Source: a virus. From it: 64,000 bases of DNA. The notes under the pieces are model-generated. The model did no database searches, had not been told where the DNA came from, and worked only from the letters and a program-made list of their open reading frames with translations. The position numbers were made by a program, and so were the translations under genes. This document shows, piece after piece, positions 54,536 through 62,442 of the stretch. The DNA lies in the IMG/VR virus record IMGVR_UViG_3300035086_000100, positions 35,060 to 99,059 of that record; one strand, 5' to 3'. The first letter of the stretch is position 1, and every line of letters starts with the position of its first letter.

Positions 54536-54741
54536 CCGGGCACCGTGGTCACCCGGCCCTCGTCGCGCAGCAGTTTCACCGCCCGCCGGATCGTGGTCCG
54601 CGCCGACCCTGTTTCCGCCTGGAGCGCGGCCTCGGACGGGAGCCGGCGTCCCGGCGTCAGGGTTCCGTCCTCGATGCGTCCCCTGATCCACCCGGCTATC
54701 TGCTGGCTGGGACGTTCCGGCGAGTCATAGTCGATGTCCAT
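54496..54741 (-). CDS. small GntR-family regulator (81 aa), copy 2
   Basis: PSQQIAGWIRGRIEDGTLTP, SARTTIRRAVKLLRDEGRVT and VPGHGSFVA mirror copy 1 at 53238. Divergent from the gene at 54829; the interval carries two copies of GGTAGCGC about 32 bases apart, possible half-sites. Confidence 0.82.
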   Translation of the reverse strand: MDIDYDSPERPSQQIAGWIRGRIEDGTLTPGRRLPSEAALQAETGSARTTIRRAVKLLRDEGRVTTVPGHGSFVAQSPSAG

Positions 54742-54828
54742 GCCTCACAGTAACTCCGGTAGCGCTCCGTGCGCGACCCGGTACGGACGGGTAGCGCCGG
54801 AGCGGCCCGGAGCGGTACCGTGGACGGC

Positions 54829-55014
54829 ATGACCAGTGATGCGCCGGCGTCCCCGGCATTAGGCCCCGCGGCCCCGGGCGGCTTCTCGTGGTCCTGCGCG
54901 GACTGCGGGACCGTGACGACGGCGTCCGGCCCCCGGATGACCGCCATCGCTGCCCGGCAGGCCCGGGAGTGCGCCGACGCCGGCCACCTGGTCACCGTTC
55001 CGGCGGGGGGATGA
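54829..55014 (+). CDS. hypothetical protein with CxxC (61 aa)
   Basis: ATG 54829 follows a GTACCGT box. WSCADCGTVTTASGPRMTAI includes one Cys pair; a His near the end could complete a metal site. No family recognised. Confidence 0.58.
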   Translation: MTSDAPASPALGPAAPGGFSWSCADCGTVTTASGPRMTAIAARQARECADAGHLVTVPAGG

Positions 55015-55298
55015 CTGTGGCTGCTGATACTGCCATCACCGCGTTCGTCGCGGCCCGGATCGCCGAGCCGCCCGGGGAGGGCCTGGACTGGGCTGATTCG
55101 CGGCGCCACGCGGCGGAGATGGCGCTGCTGGGACGGATCATGGCCGCGGCGACGGGTATTCCCGACGCCTCGATGCTGGGGTGGCTGACCGCCGGGGAGT
55201 GGCGGCGGCTGTGCGCGGCCCGCTGGGACGATCACCCGGATTACGATCAGGGCTGGGCGTTCGGCCCGGCGGTGACAGGCCCGGAGGCGGTCCGGTGA
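55011..55298 (+). CDS. DUF6221-like protein (95 aa)
   Basis: ATGA overlap upstream. ITAFVAARIAEPPGEGLDWA and the closing DDHPDYDQGWAF resemble the DUF6221 proteins common in Streptomyces phages and genomes. Role unknown. Confidence 0.6.
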   Translation: MTVAADTAITAFVAARIAEPPGEGLDWADSRRHAAEMALLGRIMAAATGIPDASMLGWLTAGEWRRLCAARWDDHPDYDQGWAFGPAVTGPEAVR

Positions 55299-55606
55299 GC
55301 GACGGCAGCAGGGTCATGGTCAGGTACCGGGGCGCCGTAGCGGAGGTGACCGCCGTGGCGGAACGGCCCGGCGAGCCTGACCTGTGCGCGCTGCGGCTGG
55401 CGGACGGCACGGAGACGCGGGCCGGGGCCGATGAGCTGACGGCGGTGACGAGCGCCGGGATACCGTACGGCGCCGGGATACCGTTCGTCTACGCCAGCGC
55501 GGACCCGCCGCCGCCCCGGCCCGGGACCGGGAGGCCGTTAGTGGACGTGACGGTGGCCGTGCTGGTGCTGGCCGCGCTGCGGCCTGTCCCCGGCGGTGCC
55601 CGGTGA
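55295..55606 (+). CDS. hypothetical protein (103 aa)
   Basis: GTG start in a GTGA overlap. The N-terminal ~55 residues look like an SH3-like barrel (MVRYRGAVAEVTAVAERPGE); the C-terminal part is hydrophobic (PLVDVTVAVLVLAAL), perhaps a membrane helix. A hairpin follows directly. Confidence 0.58.
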   Translation: MSDGSRVMVRYRGAVAEVTAVAERPGEPDLCALRLADGTETRAGADELTAVTSAGIPYGAGIPFVYASADPPPPRPGTGRPLVDVTVAVLVLAALRPVPGGAR

Positions 55607-55630
55607 CGCCCGGCGAGGAAGCGCCGGGCG
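55607..55630 (+). terminator. hairpin terminator
   Basis: CGCCCGGCG (55607-55615) and CGCCGGGCG (55622-55630) form a perfect 9-bp stem with a 6-base loop, starting one base after the stop codon at 55606. Confidence 0.7.
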
Positions 55631-55657
55631 GTCGAGGCCAGGTGCCCCGGCTGGGTG

Positions 55658-55996
55658 GTGACGTACGGGTGGTACACGCGCCGTTTCTGGGCGTTCGGGG
55701 CAGCGGACGGGCAGCCGGTGGCAGCACAGACGGCCGGGGAACTGCTCGGGCTCCTCCGGGCACCGCCGGTTCGTCATGACGAGCGCGAGCCTCCTCCGGT
55801 GCCGGGATGGCCTCCCCCGGTTCCGGGGGCTTTAGCCGCAGGACCCGCGCGGCCCCCGGGACGCCTCCCCCTCCGGGCGTGTCCCGGGGCCGGGCCTCCC
55901 GCCGTTTCCGGCAGGCGGCAGGGAGGGGTCCTGCCCCGGAGGCGGGACCGGCCCGGGAATTGGCAGCGGCCCCGGTGCCGGTTCCGCCTCGCCTGA
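55658..55996 (+). CDS. possible gene, only the N-terminal part convincing
   Basis: GTG 55658 (or 55655) gives VTYGWYTRRFWAFGAADGQP followed by AELLGLLR-like sequence, which resembles small actinobacterial mobile-element proteins. After ~55 residues the sequence is Pro/Gly/Arg-rich and may be a degraded or frame-shifted end. No other gene was found in this 420-base stretch. Confidence 0.4.
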   Translation: MTYGWYTRRFWAFGAADGQPVAAQTAGELLGLLRAPPVRHDEREPPPVPGWPPPVPGALAAGPARPPGRLPLRACPGAGPPAVSGRRQGGVLPRRRDRPGNWQRPRCRFRLA

Positions 55997-56026
55997 ACGG
56001 AACGTCCCCCGCGAAAGGAACCCCCC

Positions 56027-56260
56027 GTGTCCCCGAGACCAGCACGACGGACCGCGCCGGCCCGGCCCGTGTTCGACCCTGACGCCCCTTACAGCCGTGA
56101 CCTGGCGGAGGGGATCAGGAACGCCGGGATTCCGGCGCGGGACCGTTTCTGCCTCCACGACAACGGCACCGGCCGCTTGTGCTGCCGGCCATCATCTCCC
56201 GCCGACCCGAACGGCGGGTGCGCGGATCACCCGACCCGGTTGATGCCGAACCCTGCGTGA
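56027..56260 (+). CDS. hypothetical protein with Cys/His (77 aa)
   Basis: GTG 56027 has AAAGGA 8 bases upstream. FCLHDNGTGRLCCRP and CADHP may bind zinc. No family recognised. Convergent with the lysis cluster. Confidence 0.58.
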   Translation: MSPRPARRTAPARPVFDPDAPYSRDLAEGIRNAGIPARDRFCLHDNGTGRLCCRPSSPADPNGGCADHPTRLMPNPA

Positions 56261-56278
56261 ACGACGATGGAACGCCCC

Positions 56279-56317
56279 CGTCCCCCCGGCCGCTAAGGGC
56301 TCAGGGGAACGGGGACG
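56279..56317. terminator. bidirectional terminator between convergent genes
   Basis: CGTCCCC (56279-56285) pairs with GGGGACG (56311-56317), between the stops of the rightward gene at 56260 and the leftward endolysin gene at 56344. Confidence 0.5.
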
Positions 56318-56343
56318 CAGTCTTCAGGCGGCGAAGGGCGGGT

Positions 56344-57591
56344 TCAGGTGGCAGGTTCCGGCGGCCGTGCGGGCGATACGTGCATCCGCGCCAGAAGGGC
56401 CACCAGCAAGGCCGCTGCCGGGATTTCCATCCCCAGAATCTCAGGTGACAGGTGCACCCCGAACGTGGCCGCGGCGGTCGCCAGGGTGCCCAGGACCGTC
56501 GTGATTGCCCCTACCGTGACCCGGCGGGTTCCTGTCGTCCTTGTCGTGACCGTGGCCACGACCCCGCTGATGCCGACGATGGCGGTCAGGGTGGCGTGCA
56601 GTTCGGTGGCGGTCAGGTGCAGCCCGAACCGGTTCCGGGCGAACGCCGCCGCGGCGGCGAGGACTGCGGCAGTCCCGGCTGAGGTGAGCAGCGGCTCGGC
56701 GGCGACCGCCCGGGATACTGAGCGGGTCACTGCCGACGTCCTGCCCGCGGCGACGTGGCTGCGGGGCGGCGGAACGTAGCCGGCGGGGAGCATCAGCGAG
56801 ATCCCGGCGGGCATCGGCGCGGACAGGTCCCCGGCGTTGATATAGGCCGTCAGGTCCCCGGCGTAGGTGCCTTCCCTGACCGCTGTCTTGCGCAGGATCG
56901 TGGACGGCAGCGTCCCGGCCGAGCGGGCTATCGCCATCAGGGACTGGCCGCCGGGGGTCTTGTGCATCACCCAGCCGGCGGCGTGCTTCCCCATGGCGCT
57001 GGTCATCGCGCCCATGTCCGGGTAGTTCGCGGCGTTCCGGTCAACGGGCCCGCTGGTGGAGTACTGGTGGACGGACCACAGCGACCACGGCGGGGGGACG
57101 CGCGGGTGCCCTTCGCGGCTCGACGGGTCGGAGATCCACAGCGGGTAGGCGCCCAGGCCCGCGCAGTTGCCGTCCTGCGCGAACGACAGGTAGGTGTACA
57201 GGAACGGCCGGCGGTCCAGCTGCTTCTCAAGTTCCGCCATGACCCCGGCGGCCCAGGCGGCGACGTGAGCGGGCGCCAGGCCGTCAGCCTGCTCCAGGTC
57301 CAGCATGATGCCGTCCGCGTCCCGCAGCCCCAGTTTCCGCAGTTCGGTGACGAACAGCGAGACCGTGACGCTGACGCTGACGGACGGATGGCCGAACAGG
57401 TAGGCGATCCGGGCTTTCCTGTTCGCGGCAAGATACGCCCAGTCGGCGGCTGCGTCCGGGTTCACGTACAGGGAACCGCCGGGGCCGGCTTCGGTGAGCT
57501 TGACCGCAGCCCACGCGATGTTCCCCGCCGCGCCGCGCCACTGGCCCGGGGTGCCCTGGAATGAGGCCACGTCTACGCCGTAGATGAGCAT
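56344..57591 (-). CDS. GH25-type endolysin with LysM-like part and C-terminal membrane helices
   Basis: ATG 57591 has GGAAGG upstream. Residues ~1-195 look like a GH25 (DUF1906-like) muramidase: IYGVDVASFQG, KLTEAGPG, IMLDLEQADG with the acidic pair, YTYLSFAQ and WSLWSVHQYS. Residues ~225-290 (GQSLMAIARSAG ... ISLMLPAGYV) resemble a LysM repeat for wall binding. The last ~100 residues contain three hydrophobic stretches (AAVLAAAAAFARNRF, ITTVLGTLATAAATFGV, AALLVALLARMH) that look like a holin-type membrane region. Lysins of actinophages normally lack this, so the protein may unite lysin and holin functions. It is the last gene of the leftward late cluster. Confidence 0.78.
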   Translation of the reverse strand: MLIYGVDVASFQGTPGQWRGAAGNIAWAAVKLTEAGPGGSLYVNPDAAADWAYLAANRKARIAYLFGHPSVSVSVTVSLFVTELRKLGLRDADGIMLDLEQADGLAPAHVAAWAAGVMAELEKQLDRRPFLYTYLSFAQDGNCAGLGAYPLWISDPSSREGHPRVPPPWSLWSVHQYSTSGPVDRNAANYPDMGAMTSAMGKHAAGWVMHKTPGGQSLMAIARSAGTLPSTILRKTAVREGTYAGDLTAYINAGDLSAPMPAGISLMLPAGYVPPPRSHVAAGRTSAVTRSVSRAVAAEPLLTSAGTAAVLAAAAAFARNRFGLHLTATELHATLTAIVGISGVVATVTTRTTGTRRVTVGAITTVLGTLATAAATFGVHLSPEILGMEIPAAALLVALLARMHVSPARPPEPAT

Positions 57592-57659
57592 CCCGCGGCC
57601 TTCCCTTCCTAGCGGCTGGCCGGCGGGTTCAGGTGCCCGGCCGCCCCGGTGCATCCCGG

Positions 57660-57818
57660 TCACTGGCCGTCTTCCGGGCCGAGCCGGGAGTGAATCTCGG
57701 CGAACCGCCGGTCGTCCTCGAGGCGGTGCCGCCATTGCAGGACCCCGTTCACCGATGCGATGAGAGCGGCTGCGGCAGCTAGGATCGCCGCGACTGCGCT
57801 CACCCCGTTCGCTGTCAC
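57660..57818 (-). CDS. small membrane protein, holin-like (52 aa)
   Basis: GTG 57818 with GGAAGG upstream. One Ala-rich membrane helix (AVAAILAAAAALIASVNGVL) followed by a charged tail (RHRLEDDRRFAEIHSRLG). Size, topology and place beside the endolysin suggest a holin or its antagonist. Confidence 0.58.
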   Translation of the reverse strand: MTANGVSAVAAILAAAAALIASVNGVLQWRHRLEDDRRFAEIHSRLGPEDGQ

Positions 57819-57843
57819 CGCCCCGCCTTCCCCCGCGTCCCGG

Positions 57844-58263
57844 TCACTTCCGGTAGAGCCTCGCGCAGTCAACCGGCCTGAACACGCCGTGCACGTACAC
57901 CCGGAACGCGCGCACGGTCGCCAGCCGTCTCGCCCGTTCCGCCGGGGTCTCGCGCGGCGGCGGCACTGACACGCTGATGACGTGGTCCCACAGCCGGACC
58001 TGGGCGGTGCGGTAGCCGTTGCCGAGCGCGCAGCCGTTGACCTGGGTCCTGCGGATGGAGTCGGACACGCTGATCTGGCCGGCCGCGAGGAAGATCGTCA
58101 CGATCGACAGGGTGACGTCCAGGGCGACGGACACGGCGAGCCAGCGGGTTACCTTCTTGCTCCTGGCCTGCTGCTTCACGATCGCGGCCTGCGTTGCGGC
58201 AGCTTTCCCGGCGATGCTGATGGCCCGCTCGGCGAGTTCGGCTACCGGGTCCGGGCTAGGCAC
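57844..58263 (-). CDS. membrane protein (139 aa)
   Basis: GTG 58263 overlaps the PAS gene by 8 bases. A helical N-terminus (ELAERAISIAGKAAATQAAI), one membrane helix (WLAVSVALDVTLSIVTIFLA) and a basic C-terminal part with two cysteines (QVNGCALG, DCARLYRK). Function unknown; lysis cluster. Confidence 0.62.
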   Translation of the reverse strand: MPSPDPVAELAERAISIAGKAAATQAAIVKQQARSKKVTRWLAVSVALDVTLSIVTIFLAAGQISVSDSIRRTQVNGCALGNGYRTAQVRLWDHVISVSVPPPRETPAERARRLATVRAFRVYVHGVFRPVDCARLYRK

Positions 58264-58765
58264 TGGCGACCTTGCGGCGGATCGATGCCCCGGTGAACAT
58301 GCCGAGACTGGTGACGAACGGGGCAAGCCGGATGTCGACGGCTACCTCTTCCCCGGTGCGGCGCCGCATCCTCAGGTCCAGCGCGGCGCCCATGGCCCGG
58401 GTGCGGGGCTCGGACATGAACAGGGGCCGGTTCCGTTCCGCGTGCTGGTCGCGGAGCCGTTCGGGCAGGAGCACCTCGACGGGCTGGCCCCGCAGTACCG
58501 ACCGGGGGTAGCCGGTGAGCAGCTCGGCTTCGGAGTTGATCAGCGCGATCAGGCCGTCTTCCCCGACCACGACGACGGCATCGAGGGCATGGAACAAGGC
58601 GATGGCGATCTCGGAGATCAGCAGGTCCTCGGCGGACGGCCCCGAGCTTTCCCGCAGCGCCGCCGTCTCCCCGGACAGCCGGTCCATCGCTGCGGCGAGG
58701 AGCCGTGACGCGCCCGCGAGCTGCTCACCGGTCGCGGTCAGCGCCGCCACGTCCGGATCGGTCAC
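58256..58765 (-). CDS. PAS-domain protein (169 aa)
   Basis: Residues ~50-165 form a PAS domain: IALFHALDAVVVVGEDGLIA, NSEAELLTGYPRSVLRG, VEVLLPERLRDQH and a final strand set (GAALDLRMRRRTGEEVAVDI). The first ~50 residues are a helical signalling segment. No output domain is attached. PAS domains bind small ligands or mediate contacts. Finding one among phage late genes is unusual. It may sense host state or just act as a protein-protein adaptor. Confidence 0.78.
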   Translation of the reverse strand: MTDPDVAALTATGEQLAGASRLLAAAMDRLSGETAALRESSGPSAEDLLISEIAIALFHALDAVVVVGEDGLIALINSEAELLTGYPRSVLRGQPVEVLLPERLRDQHAERNRPLFMSEPRTRAMGAALDLRMRRRTGEEVAVDIRLAPFVTSLGMFTGASIRRKVASA

Positions 58766-58950
58766 GCAGGCTCCCCTTCCGCGCTGATCTGCTTCTGCCG
58801 TTCCACGTTCGCCTGCGCCGCCGCGAGTATCCGCCGCATGTCCGCCACCGTGGCATTCAGGTCGCTCACCAGGGCCTCGGCCTGCGCCACCAGGTCGTCG
58901 ATCCGCCGGTCTTTCGCGAGCAACTCGGCGGCGGGGTCAGTCCGGGCCAT
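58762..58950 (-). CDS. coiled-coil protein (62 aa)
   Basis: ATG 58950. Uninterrupted helix with heptads (LLAKDRRIDDLVAQAEALVS). Coupled to the PAS gene (ATGA-type overlap). Its start overlaps the previous gene by 14 bases. Confidence 0.6.
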   Translation of the reverse strand: MARTDPAAELLAKDRRIDDLVAQAEALVSDLNATVADMRRILAAAQANVERQKQISAEGEPA

Positions 58951-59245
58951 TGCCTGCCTCCAGCCGTCCGAGGCTCTCGGTGATCTGCCGCAGCGACGTC
59001 GAGATGGCGGACAGCGACGGCAGCACTTCCCCGACCTGGGATTCGATGAGCCGGTCCCGCTGCTCGATGGCCTTGTCCCGCGCGGCGACCAGTTCGGCGC
59101 GCATGGACTGAGCCTGGTCCCACAGCACCGACGCCTCAGAGGTGGACACCTTGCCGCTCGAGGCACGGCGCGTGGTCAGCCACGTCAGCAGGGCGCCGGC
59201 GATCAGGGCCGCAGCGGAGATGCCCGCGGTGATCAGGGCGCTCAC
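58937..59245 (-). CDS. membrane-anchored coiled-coil protein (102 aa)
   Basis: The N-terminal helix ITAGISAAALIAGALLTWLT is a membrane anchor; the rest is a coiled coil (VLWDQAQSMRAELVAARDKA). Such proteins in lysis regions can act as spanins or holin regulators, but actinophages lack an outer membrane spanin system of the classical type. Function open. Confidence 0.6.
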   Translation of the reverse strand: MSALITAGISAAALIAGALLTWLTTRRASSGKVSTSEASVLWDQAQSMRAELVAARDKAIEQRDRLIESQVGEVLPSLSAISTSLRQITESLGRLEAGNGPD

Positions 59246-59278
59246 CGGGCCCTCCCGCCTCTGCCGGGATCACGCCGG

Positions 59279-59854
59279 TCACTTCTTCGCCGCGTACGCC
59301 AGCAGCAGCCCGAGCACGGCGACCGCCAGCACGGCGATGCCGACGACCGCGCCCAGGTTCAGCCTGGTCTCGCCGCGCACCTCGCGGGTTTCGGTGACCT
59401 GTTCCTTGCCGCCCTGCCCGCGCGACTGCGCGTCCCGCAGGTCCCTGATGTCTTTCTGAATCGGCTCAAGGGCTGCGGAGAGGGAGGTGACTGCGGCCGA
59501 CGCGGCGGCGGCGACCTGGACGCGGGACGCCTCGGCGGTGGCGATGAGCTGGTTGGCCAGGGCGCTCGCCTGCGTGGCCGCGACTTCGGCGGCACGGTTC
59601 ACCGCGCCCACGTCAACGGCGCGGATGGCGTCGATCCGGGCCGTCTCGGCCTGCCGCAGCTCGGAGTCCTTCACATCGCGGAGCCTGGCCATCTCGGCGG
59701 CGTGCTCGCGGGCGAGGCGCGTTACCTCGGCTGCGTGCGAGGCAACCAGGTCGCGCATGTCGTCCTGGCGCTGCATCGCGGACTTGACCAGCGCGACCAC
59801 GTTTTCGGTCGGGTCGACGTAGGGGACGCCGCCCGGCGGCTGCGGCGCGGTCAC
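59279..59854 (-). CDS. coiled-coil protein with C-terminal membrane helix (191 aa)
   Basis: Residues ~20-150 form a long Ala/Arg/Glu-rich coiled coil (AAEVTRLAREHAAEMARLRD). LGAVVGIAVLAVAVLGLLLA near the end is a membrane helix. This type sits next to tail-fibre genes in actinophages. Function unknown. Confidence 0.65.
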   Translation of the reverse strand: MTAPQPPGGVPYVDPTENVVALVKSAMQRQDDMRDLVASHAAEVTRLAREHAAEMARLRDVKDSELRQAETARIDAIRAVDVGAVNRAAEVAATQASALANQLIATAEASRVQVAAAASAAVTSLSAALEPIQKDIRDLRDAQSRGQGGKEQVTETREVRGETRLNLGAVVGIAVLAVAVLGLLLAYAAKK

Positions 59855-59856
59855 GG

Positions 59857-60192
59857 TTAGTAGCTTTCGAGCACGTCAGCGGCCGGAACGGTGATGGTCT
59901 GCCCGCCCGTGACGACCCGGACGAACGGCTGATACTGCCCCGGCGCGAGCACCCCGGTTGCCCCTGACCCGATCTGGCACCGGACCCGGTACGTGCCGTC
60001 AGCGGCGATCAGCCAGTTCGCGGCGAGGAACACGGCAGCGTCGGGACTCTGGCCGACCGGGACGAACGCGACCGTCACCGGAAGCGCGAGCGTGACCGGG
60101 TTGAGCGGGTTCCCGGCGTCGTCTTCGAGTGCCTGCATGCTGATGAGCACGTTGCGCACCGGGTCGGTGGAGACGATGCGGGCAAGGCCCAT
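59857..60192 (-). CDS. hypothetical phage structural protein (111 aa)
   Basis: Beta-rich (VTLALPVTVAFVPVGQSPDA; GTYRVRCQIGSGATGVLAPG), a pattern of small tail or head-decoration proteins. Lies between the repeat protein and the coiled-coil gene. Confidence 0.6.
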   Translation of the reverse strand: MGLARIVSTDPVRNVLISMQALEDDAGNPLNPVTLALPVTVAFVPVGQSPDAAVFLAANWLIAADGTYRVRCQIGSGATGVLAPGQYQPFVRVVTGGQTITVPAADVLESY

Positions 60193-62418
60193 CTAGGTCA
60201 CCGCCCCTGCCGTAATCTCTCCGCGGACAGGACCGGCTCTGGCTTGCTGCACCACGTGACCGGCGGCGAACGCCGTCACGATGCCGCCGGCCCTGACCAG
60301 GGCGGTGAAGGTGAGGGTGAACGACCCGCTGGCGGCCGAGACGGTGACCGCGGCGCCGACGAGGAAGATGCCGGACAGGATGTCCGCGGCGGTCACGCTG
60401 ACCGTGACCGACGTGCCGGCGAGAGTGACCGCGACCGTCAGCGCGGCAGCGGTGCCCGAATGGCCCGAAGCGGTGCCGGCCAGGGCGGCGGTCCAGGCGA
60501 GAGCCCCGGCCGACCCGGAGACGGTGACGGCAGGCCCGGTCAGCGCGGCGATCTGCGCGAGCGCCCCCGACGCGATTCCCGCCGATGCCGCTGTTCCCGC
60601 CAGGGCTTCAAGCCCGGACAGGGCGGCAGTGCTGGAAGACGACGCCGATGCTGTTCCCGCGATGACGGCGGTCCAGGCGAGAGCGCCCGAAGCGGACGGG
60701 GACGAGGCAGCGGACCCGCTGATAGCGGCAGTCCATGCCAGCGAGCCCGAAGCCGCGGCGGCCGAAGCGCTCAAGCCAGCCAGGACGGCAAGCCATGCTA
60801 GCGACCCGGCCGAGGTGCTGGCCGTTGCACACGAACCCGCGAGGCTCAGCGCCTGCGTGAAGTCGCCGGCGGACGTGCCCGGGGTTGCGGCGGTCCCGGC
60901 CAGGACCATCGCCTGGGCGAGCGAGCCCGTTGCGGTTGCAGCGGTTGCGGCTGTACCGGCGAGCGATCCGGGTGTTCCGAAATCGCCTGCGGCACTGCTG
61001 GCGGTCGAGCCCGTTCCCGAGATGACGGTCAGCCATGCGAGGCTGCCCGCCGCGGCAGACGTGCACGGCGCGGTGCCGCTGAGGCTCATCTGCTGCGCGA
61101 GAGCCCCGGCCGACGACGACGCTGACGACGCCGTCCCGGCCAGGACCGCGGTCCAGGCGAAGGCGCCAGCCGACGACGAAACGGAGGCAGCCGACCCGGC
61201 GATGACCGCAGACCACGCGAGGCTGCCCGATGCGGAACCGGCGCTGGAAGCGGTGCCGGACAGCGCGGCGGCCCACGCGAGTGACCCGGCCGCGGACGAT
61301 GCCGAAGCCGACGCGCCGGCGATCGCGACCAGCGGGAGCGCCCCGGCCGCAGATGAAGCCGTTGAGGCGGTACCCGCTACGACTGCGGTCCAGGCAAGCG
61401 AGCCCGCGGCGGAAGACGACGGAGCCGCGGTGCCCGAGAGAGCGGCCTGCCACGCCAGCGCCCCCGACGCCGTGCTGACCGGTGACGCCGTGCCCGCGAG
61501 CGCCGCAGTCCACGCGAGGGCACCAGTGGCGGCAGGGGAGTTTGCCGCAGTACCCGAGATGACCGCAGACCAGGCCAGCGAACCGGACGACGACGAAGAT
61601 TGCGACGCGGTTCCGGCGAGGGCGGCCCGCCACGCCAGCGACCCCGCAGCCGAGCTGGAAGCCGGCGCCGTGCCGGCGAGGACGGCGGTCCAGGCCAGTG
61701 CCCCGGCGGACGTGCAGGTCGTCGTGCCGGTCCCGGCCAGCGTCCAGGCGGTCGCCCCGGACGCCAGCTGGAACGCGACGAGGATGGTTTCCCAGCCGTC
61801 GACCGCGGAGCCGGACAGGGACCACGACGCCGACTCGGCTGCGCTGGTGCTGTTCTTGTAGGAGCAGAACAGGGTCGCGGAGCCGTTGGCGTTGACGTTG
61901 GCGGCGTCCGCGGTGTACCCGGTGGCGTTGGTGACGGTGACGCCGTCGCCGGGGTCGCCGTAGACGCCGAGCAGGTACTCGTTCGCGGCGGCGGTGGTGT
62001 AGGCGCCGGAGGTGGCCGGGCTGGCGGTGCCGTGGTTCTTCCCGCCGGTCCCGTCGATCATCGCCGTGGTGTTGCCGGCCAGGAGCCCGGAGACTTCCTG
62101 GGCCAGCATGGTCACGCCGAAGTTCGTGCTGACCGTCGCGGTGATCGTCGGCTTGGTCCCGACGTCGCCGGAGGGGGTGTCCATCGCCCAGACTTCGACG
62201 AAAACGGCACCGGACAGGACTACCGAGACGAGCTTGGTCAGCGCGTTATTCGAGCCGTCCTTGACCGCGGTGACGGGCTCGACCCCGCCGGAGGAGTTGG
62301 ACACGCAGATCGCGCAGATGATCTTGCTGCCTGATGACAGGTTCGCTGCAGTGAAGGTGACGGTGCCGTTGCCGGAGGTGACGGTGTGGGAGGCGGACTG
62401 CAGGCGTGACCAGGCCAC
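60193..62418 (-). CDS. repeat-containing tail-fibre/adhesin-like protein (741 aa)
   Basis: The N-terminal ~220 residues are a beta-rich domain (HTVTSGNGTVTFTAANLSSG) such as found at the base of phage fibre proteins. From ~221 to ~698 there are about 23 copies of a 20-residue unit with consensus G-(A/S)-L-A-W-x-A-x-(L/I)-(A/S)-G-T-A and a Ser/Ala-rich end. The last ~45 residues are hydrophobic/basic. A regular 20-residue period points to a solenoid or elongated beta-fibre for surface binding. No family known to me has exactly this repeat. Third-position GC stays high through the array. Confidence 0.7.
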   Translation of the reverse strand: MAWSRLQSASHTVTSGNGTVTFTAANLSSGSKIICAICVSNSSGGVEPVTAVKDGSNNALTKLVSVVLSGAVFVEVWAMDTPSGDVGTKPTITATVSTNFGVTMLAQEVSGLLAGNTTAMIDGTGGKNHGTASPATSGAYTTAAANEYLLGVYGDPGDGVTVTNATGYTADAANVNANGSATLFCSYKNSTSAAESASWSLSGSAVDGWETILVAFQLASGATAWTLAGTGTTTCTSAGALAWTAVLAGTAPASSSAAGSLAWRAALAGTASQSSSSSGSLAWSAVISGTAANSPAATGALAWTAALAGTASPVSTASGALAWQAALSGTAAPSSSAAGSLAWTAVVAGTASTASSAAGALPLVAIAGASASASSAAGSLAWAAALSGTASSAGSASGSLAWSAVIAGSAASVSSSAGAFAWTAVLAGTASSASSSAGALAQQMSLSGTAPCTSAAAGSLAWLTVISGTGSTASSAAGDFGTPGSLAGTAATAATATGSLAQAMVLAGTAATPGTSAGDFTQALSLAGSCATASTSAGSLAWLAVLAGLSASAAAASGSLAWTAAISGSAASSPSASGALAWTAVIAGTASASSSSTAALSGLEALAGTAASAGIASGALAQIAALTGPAVTVSGSAGALAWTAALAGTASGHSGTAAALTVAVTLAGTSVTVSVTAADILSGIFLVGAAVTVSAASGSFTLTFTALVRAGGIVTAFAAGHVVQQARAGPVRGEITAGAVT
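60325..61758. repeat. 60-bp-period tandem repeat (about 23 units)
   Basis: Each unit encodes 20 residues of the fibre-like protein. Units differ in sequence at the DNA level, so the array is old or diversified; one unit is 19 residues long. The opposite strand is open for long stretches only because of this composition. Confidence 0.85.
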
Positions 62419-62442
62419 CCGGTTACCTCCCGGCGATTCCGG

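Noticed and set aside
55320-56045. Minus-strand frame of 241 codons over 55.3-56.0 kb
   Set aside because: Extremely Arg/Pro-rich, opposite better-supported plus genes and a terminator.
60325-61758. Repeat array considered as a CRISPR
   Set aside because: The repeats are contiguous with no spacers, keep a 20-codon period and are translated.
60281-61861. Long open frame on the plus strand (over 500 codons) opposite the repeat protein
   Set aside because: It is an antisense reflection of the GC-rich 60-bp repeat; its codons are Ala/Asp/Pro-rich without any start signal, while the minus frame has a defined N-terminal domain.
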